The notes: generated by a model from the sequence alone, not told the origin. 64,000 nt of DNA from Hoeflea sp. (GCF_014359905.1 NZ_JACIYP010000009.1:1-64000), one strand, 5' to 3'; counted from the stretch's first letter, positions 32,286-44,062 are shown. Numbers and translations: made by a program.

Positions 32286-33194
32286 TCAGGCGGCCTGGCT
32301 CCAGCCCTTGGGCGCAGCCTCGAAGGCCCGGTCGGGGTTTGCTGCCAGCCCGTGCACGGTGTGATACTCGAGCGCCTTGACCGCTTCGGCCGGATCGCCG
32401 TCCAGGGCCTCGGGCATGATCGGCTTGCCGACGGTGAAGCGGAAGGTGTGGTGCTTCTTGTTGAGCAGCTCGTGGAACACGGTCATGTCCCTGAGTTCCG
32501 TCGAATGCTTCGACAGCCAGTAGAACAGGCCGGAATTGCGCGCCGAGATGTTGACCGGAAGCACCGGCAGATCGTGGCGGCGCGCCAGCGTCACCGCCGA
32601 CGCCTTCCACGGCCGTTCGGTCAAACGGCCCTCGTTCCAGAAGGCGATCCGGCCCGAGGGAAACAGCACCGTGGCCTTGCCGTCCTGAACAGCGCGGTTG
32701 GTTAGCTGCAGCGTCTCGCGCGTCTTGTCCCGGCTCTTGAATTCCTCGCGCCACTCCACCGGAATGATGATCTCGTCAAATCGCTGGCTGATTCGCACCG
32801 CGTCGCGGTTGGCGAAGAACATCATGTCGGGGCGCGACTGCGCCAGAAAATCGAACATCGCCACGCCGTCCGCCATCCCGGTCGGATGATTGGCGACAAG
32901 CAGGAACCCGCCCTTGCGCGGAATCCGCTCCGCACCGCGGGACTGGATGTCGAGCTTCAGGATCTTGCTGATGTACTGAAAGGCCTCGTGCCCCGACATC
33001 GCGGCAATGTCATCGGCCATGCGCACCGCAGCGCCATATTTCAGCGTCGCATAGACGACAGGGCGCATCAGCGGCCAGGCCGGATGATCGACCAGCCGGC
33101 CGCCGCGTTCGGCAATCAGCCGGTCGATGATATGCCCGGGCCGGCCATGGGCAAGAACGTGCAATCGATCTGAAATCTCCGCCACATATGCCAT
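32286..33194 (-). CDS. Lysophospholipid acyltransferase family protein (PlsC-like)
   Basis: A 302-residue cytoplasmic or peripheral membrane acyltransferase. The acceptor motif is NHPTGMADG (His and Asp of the catalytic dyad, spaced as in the hemolysin/OlsB-side branch of the PlsC family), followed by FFANRDAVRIS, the VLFPSGRIAFWNEG motif (substrate-binding EGTR-like position changed to SGRI) and LPVLPVNISARNSGLFYWLS. It probably acylates a lysolipid or ornithine lipid precursor; the substrate is not shown. It is divergent from xerC. Confidence 0.82.
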   Translation of the reverse strand: MAYVAEISDRLHVLAHGRPGHIIDRLIAERGGRLVDHPAWPLMRPVVYATLKYGAAVRMADDIAAMSGHEAFQYISKILKLDIQSRGAERIPRKGGFLLVANHPTGMADGVAMFDFLAQSRPDMMFFANRDAVRISQRFDEIIIPVEWREEFKSRDKTRETLQLTNRAVQDGKATVLFPSGRIAFWNEGRLTERPWKASAVTLARRHDLPVLPVNISARNSGLFYWLSKHSTELRDMTVFHELLNKKHHTFRFTVGKPIMPEALDGDPAEAVKALEYHTVHGLAANPDRAFEAAPKGWSQAA

Positions 33195-33454
33195 GGACTC
33201 GACCCCTCTGGTCTCGCGTTGTCACAAACCTATGGCAACAGAATATGATGTCATGATGACATCGCTGAAAACTGCCCGCGGCGAGGCAAAGCCCCGCTGC
33301 TCCACCCCATCGTTTACTCCGCGCTAAGGCACAAATGCAATAGTGAGCTCCGGATCCGGCGCCGGTCAACCCGAATCACTGCGGCTTGAACCGCTTGATT
33401 TGCGGTGGATTTGCCCAGTCCGGCCCGCTGTTTCCACCAGCCAGAGGCAGCCCG

Positions 33455-34405
33455 ATGAACGCAACCACCATGCAGCAGCCGCTTGTCATCGCCGCCCCCG
33501 ATGTCATCCACGAGCAGCAGCACTGGCTCCGCCAACTTATCGACGAGCGCCGCCTGTCCCCCAAGACCGCCGACGCCTATGAGCGCGATCTGCGCCAGTT
33601 CCTCGGATTTCTCACCATGCATCTGGGCGGGCCGCCGACAATCGCCGATCTCGCCGATCTCAGACCGCTCGACCTGCGCGCCTTCATGGCCGAGCGCAGG
33701 CGCGGCGGCGCCGGCGCCCGCACATTGGGCCGGGGCCTGGCGGGCATCCGGTCGTTCCTGCGCCATCTCGAGCGCAAGGGCATGGCCAATGCCGCCGGCG
33801 CCGCGGCCACCCGCGCGCCCCGCCAGCCCAAGTCGCTGCCCAAGCCGCTCACTGCGCGCGACGCCCTGCGCGTGGTCGATGCCGACCTGCAGCTCTCCGA
33901 CGAGCCCTGGATCTCGGCGCGCACCGCAGCCGTGCTGACGCTTCTGTATGGCTGCGGCCTGCGCATCTCCGAAGCCCTGTCGCTCACGGTGGCCGACCTG
34001 CCGCGCGATGGCGAGACCCTGCGCATCACCGGCAAGGGCAACAAGACGCGGATCGTGCCGCTTCTCCCCATCGCAAGCGCGGCGATCGAGGCCTATCGCA
34101 AGCTCTGCCCCTTCTCGCCCGGGCCCGATGAACCGATGTTTCGCGGCGCCCGCGGCGGCGTCCTGCAGCCGGCCATCGTACAGAAGGAGATGCGGCGCTT
34201 GCGCGGCGCCCTCGATCTGCCCGAATCCGCCACCCCGCATGCGCTCCGGCATTCCTTCGCCACGCATCTGCTGGCCGGCGGCGGGGATCTCAGGACCATC
34301 CAGGAGCTGCTCGGCCACGCCAGCCTGTCGACAACCCAGGTCTATACCGGCGTTGATTCGCGCCGCCTGATCGAGATCTACGACCGCGCCCACCCCAGGG
34401 CCTGA
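33455..34405 (+). CDS. xerC: Tyrosine recombinase XerC
   Basis: A 316-residue site-specific recombinase that resolves chromosome dimers at dif together with XerD. The N-terminal SAM-like domain is at about 15-105. The catalytic domain has Arg in YGCGLRISEALSL, Lys in GKGNKTRIVPL, HALRHSFATHLL, LGHASLSTTQ and the nucleophile Tyr (about 297) in QVYTGVDSRRL. The ATG at 33455 with GAGGC before it was chosen; a start 23 codons upstream has no supporting ribosome site. Confidence 0.94.
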   Translation: MNATTMQQPLVIAAPDVIHEQQHWLRQLIDERRLSPKTADAYERDLRQFLGFLTMHLGGPPTIADLADLRPLDLRAFMAERRRGGAGARTLGRGLAGIRSFLRHLERKGMANAAGAAATRAPRQPKSLPKPLTARDALRVVDADLQLSDEPWISARTAAVLTLLYGCGLRISEALSLTVADLPRDGETLRITGKGNKTRIVPLLPIASAAIEAYRKLCPFSPGPDEPMFRGARGGVLQPAIVQKEMRRLRGALDLPESATPHALRHSFATHLLAGGGDLRTIQELLGHASLSTTQVYTGVDSRRLIEIYDRAHPRA

Positions 34406-34643
34406 GCCCCGGCGAACGGGTCGGACGCGCACCGGTGCGGCAGCGCTTAACCCCGCATTTACCATTGGGCAAACCATGGCCTCCTATTAACCGGATTGAG
34501 CGAAGTGCTGGTCTAGAGTGCCGGGTCAGATCCCGTGCATGCCGGGCCTGCGGCGGTGTCGCGAGCACCACGGACATGCATCACCCGACAAGACGCAGCC
34601 GCCTCGCTTCCTGTGACGTGCGCTGCAAGAGGAATGGCCGCGC

Positions 34644-35741
34644 ATGCATCATCAGCCCGCACTTTCCCCACTCCGGCCGAGGCTTGCCCGGCTCCCGAAC
34701 CTTATGTTCGCCGTCGTCGCCGCCCTGCCCTGGGCGCTGCTGATCCTGCTGGCCGCGGGTCTTGTCTATGCCGGGGCCGCGCGCGCCGAAGAGGCCGCCT
34801 GCGATGGCGTCAGCCTTGTGGACAAGCTCTCGACAACTGCGCCTGAAAAGCTGGCCAAGGCGCGCGAGGAAGCTGCAGCCACCCCGAACGGCCAGGGCAG
34901 GCTGTGGAAGATCGAGAAGGAGGGCCGCGAGCCCTCATGGCTTTTCGGCACCATGCACGTCACCGATCCGCGCGTCACCCAAATGCCCGACGCCGCCCGC
35001 ACCGCCTTCGACACGGCTGATACCGTCGTCATCGAGACCATCGACATTCTCGACCCGGTCAAGGCGCAGGCGGCGCTTCTGACCGATCCTGAACTGACCA
35101 TGTTCACCGATGGCAGCACGCTCACGTCCCGTCTGAGTGAGGACGACGCCCGGCTGGTCGAAGCCGAGCTGTCCCGCCGCGGCATTCCGCTGGCGCTGGT
35201 CTCGCGCATGAAACCCTGGATGATTGCCGGCATGGTGGCGCTGCCCGCCTGTGAACTGGCCCGCAAGGCCGATGGCGTCGCCTTTCTCGACATCAAGATC
35301 GCCAGCAGCGCCAGGGATCAGGGCAAGCAGCTGCTCGGACTCGAAAGCATCGGCGAGCAGATGTCCGCCATGGCCGGCCTGCCGATCGAGTTCCACATGC
35401 GCGGCCTGGTCGAAACCATCAGGCTCGCCGATCTGATGCCCGACATCATGGCGACCATGACCGAGCTTTATCTTAAGGGCGAGATCGCGCTGATCATGCC
35501 CGTCATCATGGCGGCCGGTCCGGACGATGCGGGGGCGGTTACCGTTGGGGAGCTCGACGGCTACGCCGAATTCGAGGAGCGCATCGTGACGCTGCGCAAC
35601 CATGTGATGGCCGACCGCGCCGTCCCGATCCTTGAAAACGGCAATGCCTTCATGGCCGTCGGCGCGCTGCACCTGCCCGGCGACGAGGGTCTGGTCTCGC
35701 TGCTGCGTGACGCCGGCTACACGCTCAGTGCCATCCGGTAA
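34644..35741 (+). CDS. TraB/GumN family protein
   Basis: A 365-residue exported protein. It has an N-terminal hydrophobic signal/anchor (about residues 20-48, ending AGAARAEE). TraB/GumN features follow: WKIEKEGREPSWLFGTMHVTDPRV (two blocks), ADTVVIETIDI, LSRRGIPLALVSRMKPWMIA, and the C-terminal ENGNAFMAVGALHLPGDEGL. TraB-fold proteins are related to EreA/ChaN-like hydrolases; the substrate in GumN-type members is unknown. The 238 bases between xerC and this gene show no other gene. Confidence 0.85.
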   Translation: MHHQPALSPLRPRLARLPNLMFAVVAALPWALLILLAAGLVYAGAARAEEAACDGVSLVDKLSTTAPEKLAKAREEAAATPNGQGRLWKIEKEGREPSWLFGTMHVTDPRVTQMPDAARTAFDTADTVVIETIDILDPVKAQAALLTDPELTMFTDGSTLTSRLSEDDARLVEAELSRRGIPLALVSRMKPWMIAGMVALPACELARKADGVAFLDIKIASSARDQGKQLLGLESIGEQMSAMAGLPIEFHMRGLVETIRLADLMPDIMATMTELYLKGEIALIMPVIMAAGPDDAGAVTVGELDGYAEFEERIVTLRNHVMADRAVPILENGNAFMAVGALHLPGDEGLVSLLRDAGYTLSAIR

Positions 35742-35831
35742 CACAACGTGACCCCCGGGCAGCGGGAGAACCGGAACCTATGGTCCGTATCGGCGTTTTG
35801 ACACCATGACTGACTGAAAAGGAAATGTCCC

Positions 35832-36242
35832 ATGGTTGATAACACCTCATACAATCGCCCAGGCGAGACGACCCCCCACACCACCCCGGTTGATCCGGCA
35901 GCGCGTCAGAACGATCATGTCCGCGAAACGACCCGCGAAACGACTATTGTCACATCCGGCAATTCCAATGGCATGATTGCCGGCGTGGTCCTGGTCGTTC
36001 TTCTGGCCATCGCAGGCTATTTCTTCCTCACCGGCGGCGATGATGTGGCTGACTCCACCGCACCGGCGATTGAAAACAACATCAATACCGCACCGGCGGC
36101 AGACCAGGCGAGCCCGGCCGCTCCGGCTCCGGAAGCGCCCGAAGTACTGGCTCCGTCCTCGGGCACTGAAACAGTTCCGGTCGACCCGAACAGCGCGGCT
36201 CCCGCAACGCCCGCTCCCACGGCGCCTGCCACCGACGGCTAA
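35832..36242 (+). CDS. Small single-span membrane protein with Pro/Ala-rich tail
   Basis: A 136-residue protein I do not recognise by name. A polar, Thr-rich N-terminus (residues 1-47) is followed by one hydrophobic helix (about 48-67, MIAGVVLVVLLAIAGYFFLT) and an acidic, then Pro/Ala-rich low-complexity tail (about 80-136) predicted to be disordered outside the membrane. AAAAGGAAATG-type spacing supports the ATG. A strong terminator closes it. Similar short proteins are common in Rhizobiales as conserved hypotheticals. Confidence 0.72.
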   Translation: MVDNTSYNRPGETTPHTTPVDPAARQNDHVRETTRETTIVTSGNSNGMIAGVVLVVLLAIAGYFFLTGGDDVADSTAPAIENNINTAPAADQASPAAPAPEAPEVLAPSSGTETVPVDPNSAAPATPAPTAPATDG

Positions 36243-36282
36243 GGCCCAGGCTTCCCGTCAGCCTCCCTGATGGAAGCACACG

Positions 36283-36315
36283 AACCGCCCGGCCGATGCC
36301 GGGCGGTTTCGCGTT
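36283..36315 (+). terminator. Terminator after the small membrane protein gene
   Basis: AACCGCCCGG (36283-36292) pairs with CCGGGCGGTT (36299-36308) around CCGATG, followed by TTCGCGTTTT. It could also act weakly for transcription from the opposite strand. Confidence 0.75.
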
Positions 36316-36367
36316 TTGACACCTGGCGTCCCTGAGGGACATTGCTCCCGGGCAGGAAAGGCAAGGA

Positions 36368-36877
36368 TTACCTTGCCACCCGCGACAGTGTGCTGGACAC
36401 GATCAGCTTGTGAAACGGCATGATCGCCGCGAGATAGACCCGGCCAAGCTGGTTGTGACGTTTCACGAGCGCCATCAGCCGCACGGAGGTCTGATCGTCG
36501 CCGCAAGGCTCCGTCTGGACCACGATCCGGAAATCGAGATGCCGGTCGTCAAACCCCAGAACCAGCTCGCGCTTGCTCTGAGCCACGATGGGGACCATCC
36601 CGACACGCCCGGCTTTCGCCGCCGCAGCTTCGGGATCGCCTTTCAGGCCGAACGGCCGGACAACGAGATTGCGCAGTGCCATCAGGGCGCCGGTCTAGGC
36701 GAGCATCTTGCCAAAGGCCTGCCTTCCCGCCTGTTGCGCCGTCAATCCCGGCTGCGCCGCTGCCACCTCGAAACAGTCGGCCCAATCCGCATCGGGCAGC
36801 GCCGGATGCGGCAGCGAGACCGTGACCTCCCGGGCCTTCATGGCGGCGGAGTGCCTTGCCGTCGGGACGGCGCTCAC
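36368..36877 (-). pseudogene. DUF2867 gene interrupted by an in-frame TAG
   Basis: The N-terminal 60 residues (36877-36698: ...MKAREVTVSLPHPALPDADW...) and the following 104 residues (36682-36371: ...MALRNLVVRPFGLKGDP...RHLDFRIVVQTEP...NQLGRVYLAAIMPFH) lie in the same reading frame, separated only by TAG at 36697-36695. Together they give one DUF2867 protein of normal size, with ATHLDFR-like and PFHKLIV blocks. In relatives, as I recall them, the stop position is Trp, so TGG to TAG is the simplest event. The GTG at 36877 overlaps the lpdA stop by a GTGA; an ATG at 36841 is the likelier native start. Confidence 0.75.
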
Positions 36878-38280
36878 ATGTGGATCGGCTTGCCGAATGT
36901 CGCGAGTGCCGCTTCCTTGACCGCTTCCGACATGGTCGGGTGGGCGTGGCAGGTGCGGCCGAGATCCTCCGACGAGCCGCCGAATTCCATCAGCACGGCT
37001 GCCTCGTGGATCATCTCGCCTGCGCCCAAGCCGATGATGTGGACGCCCAGCACCCGGTCGGTCTCGGCATCGGCCAGCACCTTGACGAAGCCGTCCGAGG
37101 CCTGCATCGCCCGCGCCCTGCCATTGGCCGAGAACGGGAACTTGCCGGCCTTGTACTTGACGCCCTCGGCCTTGAGCTCTTCCTCGGTCTTGCCGACGGC
37201 GGCGACCTCGGGCTGCGTGTAGACCACGCCGGGGATGACGCCGTAATTCACATGGCCCGCCTGGCCGGCCATGATCTCGGCCAGCGCCACGCCCTCGTCC
37301 TCGGCCTTGTGGGCGAGCATCGGTCCGACGATGACGTCGCCGATGGCGTAGACGCCCGGAACATTGGTCTGGTAGTGCTTGTCGGTGCGCACCCGGCCGC
37401 GCTCGTCGAGCACGACGCCCGCGTCCTCGAGCCCCAGACCCTCGGTATAGGGCTTGCGGCCGGTGGCGATCAGCACCACGTCGGCGTCGATGGTCTCGGC
37501 GTCGCCGCCCTTGACCGGCTCGAAGGTCACTTTCGCGCCCTTGCCGGATTTTTCCACGCCGGTGACCTTGGCGCCGAGCTTGAATGTCATGCCCTGCTTG
37601 GCCAGAATGCGCTGGAACTGCTTGGCCACCTCGCCGTCCATGCCGCCGAGAATGGTGGGAAGATATTCGACCACGGTGACCTTGGCGCCGAGCCGGCCCC
37701 AGACCGAGCCCATCTCCAGCCCGATCACGCCGCCGCCGACCACGACGATGTGCCCGGGCACCTTGTCGAGCGCAATGGCGCCGGTCGACGACACGATGAC
37801 CGTCTCGTCGATGTCGACCTTGACGCCGGGAATGCCCGCGACGTCAGACCCGGTGGCGATCACCACGTTCTTGGCTTCAAGTTCCTCGGTTTTGCCATCC
37901 TCGCCGGTCACCGAGACCTTGCCCTCGCCCAGAACCTTGCCGGTTCCGATGAAGCTGTCGATCTTGTTCTTCTTGAACAGGAAAGCCACGCCGTCGACAT
38001 TGGATTTCACCGTGGCGTCCTTGTGCGCCATCATCTTCTCGAGATTGAGCTTGGGCTTGTCCACCTCGACGCCGAGCGCCTCCATCCCATGCTCGGCATG
38101 ATGGAACATTTCGGACGCATGCAGCAGCGCCTTGGAGGGAATGCAGCCGATATTGAGGCAGGTTCCGCCGAAGGTCGCGCGCTTTTCGATCACGGCCACT
38201 TTCAGACCCAGCTGCGCCGCCTTGATGGCGCAGACATAGCCGCCGGGGCCGGAACCGATGATGATGACGTCGTAGCTCAT
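36874..38280 (-). CDS. lpdA: Dihydrolipoyl dehydrogenase (E3)
   Basis: A 468-residue flavoprotein reoxidising the lipoyl groups of E2. FAD-binding [20 protein letters not shown], redox-active Cys41/Cys46 in [13 protein letters not shown], the NAD site [39 protein letters not shown] and the C-terminal catalytic [13 protein letters not shown] are present. Clustering with sucAB indicates the 2-oxoglutarate dehydrogenase complex, as in other Rhizobiales. Its stop overlaps the broken DUF2867 gene. Confidence 0.97.
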   Translation of the reverse strand: MSYDVIIIGSGPGGYVCAIKAAQLGLKVAVIEKRATFGGTCLNIGCIPSKALLHASEMFHHAEHGMEALGVEVDKPKLNLEKMMAHKDATVKSNVDGVAFLFKKNKIDSFIGTGKVLGEGKVSVTGEDGKTEELEAKNVVIATGSDVAGIPGVKVDIDETVIVSSTGAIALDKVPGHIVVVGGGVIGLEMGSVWGRLGAKVTVVEYLPTILGGMDGEVAKQFQRILAKQGMTFKLGAKVTGVEKSGKGAKVTFEPVKGGDAETIDADVVLIATGRKPYTEGLGLEDAGVVLDERGRVRTDKHYQTNVPGVYAIGDVIVGPMLAHKAEDEGVALAEIMAGQAGHVNYGVIPGVVYTQPEVAAVGKTEEELKAEGVKYKAGKFPFSANGRARAMQASDGFVKVLADAETDRVLGVHIIGLGAGEMIHEAAVLMEFGGSSEDLGRTCHAHPTMSEAVKEAALATFGKPIHM

Positions 38281-38304
38281 GGTCTTGTCCTTATGATCCG
38301 AAAT

Positions 38305-38814
38305 TCATTCCTGGCACCCCGTGAGGCGAAACACATCGCCGGGCGTCTTGGTGATCTGGCCGTCGCGCCAGGCAGCCGAGCGCATCACCGCGGCGCCGAA
38401 ATCAGGCAGCAGCAGGCTCTCGCCGGCAATCGAGCCCGGCTCCAGCACCGGCATCCATTTCGTCCCGCCCTTGCCATCCACGACATAGAGCGCGCCTTCC
38501 CAGACGGTGCAGGCGTCGATCTCGGCGCCGGTGGCGTCACCCTGGGGGCAATTGTGCAGGATTACCCCCCACGGGCGGTCAGGCTCACCGGCCATCATCA
38601 CCACGCCATCCATCTTCACGCCGTTCTCGCCAAACACCAGGCTGAACCGGTGCTGCATGCCGTCGGCCTCGCCCAATGGCCCGGCAAAGGCTATCTCAGC
38701 TCCGGATTCCGCCTCGTTGTAAAGGCCGAGCGCCTGCGGGCAGGCGGCTTGCGCCGGCGCCGAAACAGACGCCAGCATCAAGGATAGCACCCATGCGAGG
38801 CCCCGGCCATGCAT
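38305..38814 (-). CDS. Conserved hypothetical exported protein
   Basis: A 169-residue protein with a Sec signal peptide (residues 1-23, ending APAQA-AC). The mature part holds Cys pairs (ACPQA, LHNCPQ, DACTVWEG, LTGCQ) likely to form disulfides and looks beta-rich. I do not recognise the family. It lies four bases after the LysE-type gene in the sucB-lpdA interval, so the order sucB, lysE-like, this gene, lpdA is one strand and possibly one unit. Confidence 0.75.
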   Translation of the reverse strand: MHGRGLAWVLSLMLASVSAPAQAACPQALGLYNEAESGAEIAFAGPLGEADGMQHRFSLVFGENGVKMDGVVMMAGEPDRPWGVILHNCPQGDATGAEIDACTVWEGALYVVDGKGGTKWMPVLEPGSIAGESLLLPDFGAAVMRSAAWRDGQITKTPGDVFRLTGCQE

Positions 38815-38818
38815 CGTT

Positions 38819-39457
38819 TCAACCCGCCTTTTCCGTCGCCAGCTTCAGCCCGAACGCAATGAACACCAGCCCGCTCGTGCGGTTGATCCACTTGCCGGCG
38901 CGCTCGAATCCGGCGCGCATTTTCGGGATCGTCAGGAAGAACGACATGCCCACGAACCAGGAAATCAGGCAGGCCGCCATCACCAGTCCATAGCCGAACT
39001 TGATCATGGCCGGCGTGTCATGGCTGACAACGGTCGAGAAGATCGACAGGAAGAAGAACACCGGCTTGGGGTTGAGCGCATTGGCCATGAAGCCGAGCGC
39101 AAATCCCTTGAACGCCGATTGCGACGACGCCCCGTTGGGCGACACTGATCCGGCATCAAGCGTCACAGAGCCGGCGCGGAACGACTGGATGCCGATATAG
39201 ACCAGATAGGCGACGCCAGCCCATTTGATGATGTTGAAGAGCATGATCGACTGCGAGATGATCAGCCCAAGGCCGAGAATGGTGTAGCTCAGATGCACCA
39301 TCAGTGACGCGCCGATGCCGACACTGGTCAGCACCGCGGCCTTGCGCCCGTGCACCATCGCCTGGCGCATCACCATCGCCGTATCCGCTCCGGGCGCGAC
39401 GATACCGAACGAGAAGATTGCCATCAGCGCGGCAAGTTCGATCAGGTAGTGATGCAT
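38819..39457 (-). CDS. LysE-family translocator
   Basis: A 212-residue integral membrane protein with about six hydrophobic segments. FSFGIVAPGADTAMVMRQAMVHGRKAAVLTSVGIGASLMVH (in two blocks) is the LysE/RhtB signature, followed by LVYIGIQSFRAG and FALGFMANALNPKPVFFFLS. Members export amino acids or derivatives; the substrate here is unknown. It lies between sucB and lpdA, an arrangement seen in related genomes. Confidence 0.9.
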   Translation of the reverse strand: MHHYLIELAALMAIFSFGIVAPGADTAMVMRQAMVHGRKAAVLTSVGIGASLMVHLSYTILGLGLIISQSIMLFNIIKWAGVAYLVYIGIQSFRAGSVTLDAGSVSPNGASSQSAFKGFALGFMANALNPKPVFFFLSIFSTVVSHDTPAMIKFGYGLVMAACLISWFVGMSFFLTIPKMRAGFERAGKWINRTSGLVFIAFGLKLATEKAG

Positions 39458-39545
39458 CTCTTATAGTCCCATGAAGGCAAATACCTGTCCGGCAGTTCCG
39501 CAGTGGGCCCTGTCGGGGTGATCTCGGGCCCGAGGCGGACATGCT

Positions 39546-39577
39546 GGTTCCGGGCCGGCCGAAGCCGGTCCGGAACC
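39546..39577. terminator. Strong hairpin after sucB (no T-run)
   Basis: A 14-bp stem with one G-T/A-C position (39546-39559 with 39564-39577) closed by the tetraloop CGAA, nine bases beyond the sucB stop. The absence of a T-run means it may be a transcript 3' end or processing barrier more than a classical terminator. Confidence 0.5.
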
Positions 39578-39585
39578 ACAAGATG

Positions 39586-40872
<1,287 letters not shown>

Positions 40873-40930
40873 GTTATGTCTTTCCGTTCTTTGTCTCTCA
40901 AACAATTGGCAAGGCAGGCGGCAGGTGGCG

Positions 40931-43918
40931 TCAGCCGCCCAGCGCATCCTCGAGGAAGGCTTCAAGCTGCGCAAGGTGGCGCGACATCAAACCGGTTGCC
41001 GTTGACGCCGACGCCGAGCGGCCGGTGTAGCGCACGCGCTGGTACTTGGCGTCGATATGCGCCAGCACCCATTCCAGATAGGGATCGATGAAGGACCAGG
41101 CGCCCATGTTCTTGGGTTCCTCCTGGCACCACACCATCTCGGCATTGCGGAAACGCGACAGCTCGTTGATCAGCGCCTTGGCCGGGAACGGGTAGAGCTG
41201 TTCGAGCCTGAGCAGGTAGATGTCGTTGATGCCGCGCTTCTCGCGCTCTTCATAAAGGTCGAAATAGACCTTGCCCGAGCACATCACCACGCGGCGGATC
41301 TTGTTGTCCTTGACGAGCTTGATCGGCTCGTTCTTGAGCACCTCGGCATCGTCCCACAGCAGACGGTGGAACGAGGTGTCGCCCGACATTTCAGCCAGCG
41401 TCGACACTGCGCGCTTGTGCCTGAGCAGCGATTTGGGAGTCATCATGATCAGCGGCTTGCGGAAGTCGCGCTTCATCTGGCGCCTGAGGATGTGGAAGTA
41501 GTTCGACGGCGTGGTGCAGTTCGCCACCTGCATGTTGTCTTCGGCGCACATCTGCAGGAAGCGTTCGAGCCGGGCCGAGGAATGCTCGGGCCCCTGGCCC
41601 TCATAGCCATGCGGCAGCAGGCAGACGAGGCCCGACATGCGCAGCCACTTGCGCTCCCCCGACGAGATGAACTGGTCGAACAGCACCTGCGCACCATTGG
41701 CGAAATCGCCGAACTGGGCTTCCCACAAGGTCAGCGCATTCGGCCGCGCCAGCGAGTAACCATATTCGAAGCCCAGCACCGCCTCTTCCGACAGCATCGA
41801 GTTGATCACCTCGTAGCGCGCCTGGTTGGGCGCCACATTGGCAAGCGGAATGTAGCGCTCCTCGGTTTCCTGGTCGTAGAGCACCGAATGGCGCTGGCTG
41901 AAGGTGCCGCGCTCGACATCCTGGCCGGAAAACCGGATCTTGGTGCCTTCCTGGACCAGCGTTCCGAAGGCCAGCGCCTCGGCGAAGGCCCAGTCGATGC
42001 CTTCGCCGGTCTCGATCATCTGCGCCCGGTTGTCCATGAAGCGCTTGATCGTGCGGTGGGCGTTGAAGCCCTCCGGCACTTCCGAAAGCTTCTTGCCAAG
42101 CTCGCGCAATTGCTTGAGCGGCACGGCGGTCTTGCCGCGGCGCTGCTCATCATGGTTGTCGGCAGTGCGGAGGCCTGACCATTGGCCGTCGAGCCAGTCG
42201 GCCTTGTTGGGCTTGTAGCTCTGGCCGATGTCGAATTCGCCTTCGAGATGGGCGCGCCAGTCGGCCTTCATCTTCTCGAATTCGCCCTCTGTGATCACGC
42301 CTTCCTCGATCAGCCGGCGCGAATAGAGCGTCACCACGGTCTCATGGCTGCGAATGCTCTTGTACATCTTCGGCTGGGTGAAGGACGGCTCGTCGCCCTC
42401 GTTGTGGCCGAAGCGGCGATAGCAGAACATGTCGATGACCACCGGCTTGTGGAAGGTCATGCGGAATTCGGTCGCCACCTTGGCGGCATAGACCACGGCT
42501 TCGGGATCGTCGCCATTGACGTGGAAGATCGGCGCCTCGATCATCTTGGCCACATCCGACGGATAGGGCGATGAGCGCGAGAATCCAGGATTGGTGGTGA
42601 ACCCGATCTGGTTGTTGATGATGAAATGCACGGTTCCTGCGACCCGGTGGCCGCGCAGGCCCGACAGGCCGAGGATTTCCGCCACCACGCCCTGGCCGGC
42701 AAAGGCCGCATCGCCGTGCAGCAGCAGGGGCATCACCTTGACCCGTTCCTTGAGCGGCACGATGTCGCCCTCGAGATAGGTGGCCATCATGTCCTGCTTG
42801 GCGCGGCACTTGCCCATCACCACGGGATTGACGATTTCCAGGTGCGACGGGTTGGCGGTCAGCGACAGGTGGACCTTGTTGTTGTCGAACTCGCGGTCCG
42901 ACGAAGCGCCCAGGTGATACTTGACGTCGCCCGAGCCCTCGACATCGTCGGGCTTGTAGGAGCCGCCCTTGAACTCGTGAAACACCGCCCGGTGGGGCTT
43001 GGCCATCACCTGGGTCAGCACGTTGAGGCGGCCGCGGTGGGCCATGCCGAAGACGATCTCCTTGAGCCCCATGTTGCCGCCGCGCTTGATGATCTGCTCG
43101 AGCGCCGGGATCAGCGATTCGCCGCCGTCGAGGCCGAACCGCTTGGTTCCCTTGTACTTGACGTCGATGAACTGCTCGAAGCCTTCGGCCTCGATCAGCT
43201 TCTGCAGGATGGCGACCTTGCCGCGATTGGAGAATTCGACGCCCTTGTCCGGGCCCTCGATGCGTTCCTGGATCCAGGCTTTTTCTTCCGGATGGGAAAT
43301 ATGCATGAACTCGACGCCGAGCGTCGAGCAATAGGTCCGCTTGAGAATGTCGACCATTTCGCGGATCGTCGCGTATTCGAGGCCGAGCACGTGGTCGATG
43401 AAGATCTTGCGGTCGTAATCGGCTTCGGTGAAACCGTAGGCTTCGGGCGAAAGCTCGTTGTAATCTTCAACCTGCGCGGCGATCCCCAGCGGATCGAGCT
43501 TGGCGTGCAGATGGCCGCGCATGCGGAAGGCCCGGATCATCATGATGGCGCGGACCGAATCGCGCGCAGCCTGCATCACATCGGCGGTGTCGATCGGCTG
43601 GCCGGCGGCCTTGGCCTTGCCGTTGAGCTTGCCGGTGACGGTCTTTTCGACCGCGCCCCAGTCGCCGTCGAGCGCCGAGACCAGCTCGCCATTGGCCTGA
43701 ACCGGCCAGTTGGCCTGCTTCCAGGAGGCGCCGGCGGCGGATTTGCGGACCTGGTCCGGGTCGTCCTTCAGCTCGGCGAAAAACGACTGCCACTCGGCCG
43801 GCACGCTGCCCGGATTGTCCTGGAACCGCGCATACATCTCCTCAATGTATTGCGCGTTGCCGCCATAAAGGAACGAGGTCTGCGCCATGATGTCGTTGGC
43901 TTCGTCGTTGCGTGCCAT
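40931..43918 (-). CDS. sucA: 2-Oxoglutarate dehydrogenase E1
   Basis: A 995-residue thiamine diphosphate enzyme decarboxylating 2-oxoglutarate. The N-terminal [17 protein letters not shown] segment binds E2/E3 as in other SucA proteins; [17 protein letters not shown] and [19 protein letters not shown] are in the cofactor domain, and [20 protein letters not shown] in the transketolase-like half. The ATG at 43918 matches the normal N-terminus; the frame is open for 51 codons upstream only because the hairpin-rich leader contains no stop. Confidence 0.97.
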   Translation of the reverse strand: MARNDEANDIMAQTSFLYGGNAQYIEEMYARFQDNPGSVPAEWQSFFAELKDDPDQVRKSAAGASWKQANWPVQANGELVSALDGDWGAVEKTVTGKLNGKAKAAGQPIDTADVMQAARDSVRAIMMIRAFRMRGHLHAKLDPLGIAAQVEDYNELSPEAYGFTEADYDRKIFIDHVLGLEYATIREMVDILKRTYCSTLGVEFMHISHPEEKAWIQERIEGPDKGVEFSNRGKVAILQKLIEAEGFEQFIDVKYKGTKRFGLDGGESLIPALEQIIKRGGNMGLKEIVFGMAHRGRLNVLTQVMAKPHRAVFHEFKGGSYKPDDVEGSGDVKYHLGASSDREFDNNKVHLSLTANPSHLEIVNPVVMGKCRAKQDMMATYLEGDIVPLKERVKVMPLLLHGDAAFAGQGVVAEILGLSGLRGHRVAGTVHFIINNQIGFTTNPGFSRSSPYPSDVAKMIEAPIFHVNGDDPEAVVYAAKVATEFRMTFHKPVVIDMFCYRRFGHNEGDEPSFTQPKMYKSIRSHETVVTLYSRRLIEEGVITEGEFEKMKADWRAHLEGEFDIGQSYKPNKADWLDGQWSGLRTADNHDEQRRGKTAVPLKQLRELGKKLSEVPEGFNAHRTIKRFMDNRAQMIETGEGIDWAFAEALAFGTLVQEGTKIRFSGQDVERGTFSQRHSVLYDQETEERYIPLANVAPNQARYEVINSMLSEEAVLGFEYGYSLARPNALTLWEAQFGDFANGAQVLFDQFISSGERKWLRMSGLVCLLPHGYEGQGPEHSSARLERFLQMCAEDNMQVANCTTPSNYFHILRRQMKRDFRKPLIMMTPKSLLRHKRAVSTLAEMSGDTSFHRLLWDDAEVLKNEPIKLVKDNKIRRVVMCSGKVYFDLYEEREKRGINDIYLLRLEQLYPFPAKALINELSRFRNAEMVWCQEEPKNMGAWSFIDPYLEWVLAHIDAKYQRVRYTGRSASASTATGLMSRHLAQLEAFLEDALGG

Positions 43919-43970
43919 GGATCTCACCTTTTGCGGGCCTTTTGGCCCTCTCCCTGGTGGTCTGACCGAA

Positions 43971-43989
43971 ACAGATGGCTCCCATCTGT
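43971..43989. repeat. Palindrome 1 in the sucA leader
   Basis: ACAGATGG-CTC-CCATCTGT is a perfect 8-bp inverted repeat with a 3-base centre, about 53 bases before the sucA start. It shares its core with palindrome 2, centred about 68 bases away. No T-run follows on either strand, so it is not a terminator. It could be an operator or a REP-type element. Confidence 0.6.
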
Positions 43990-44033
43990 TCGAAAAGTCA
44001 GCCCACAAACTATTGGTCTGGTGGGGCGATTTG

Positions 44034-44062
44034 TCCAGACAGATGGGGACCATCTGTCTGGA
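44034..44062. repeat. Palindrome 2 in the sucA leader
   Basis: TCCAGACAGATGG-GGA-CCATCTGTCTGGA is a perfect 13-bp inverted repeat with a 3-base centre. It contains the same ACAGATGG/CCATCTGT core as palindrome 1. It sits between the SnoaL-like gene stop (44097) and sucA. Confidence 0.6.
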
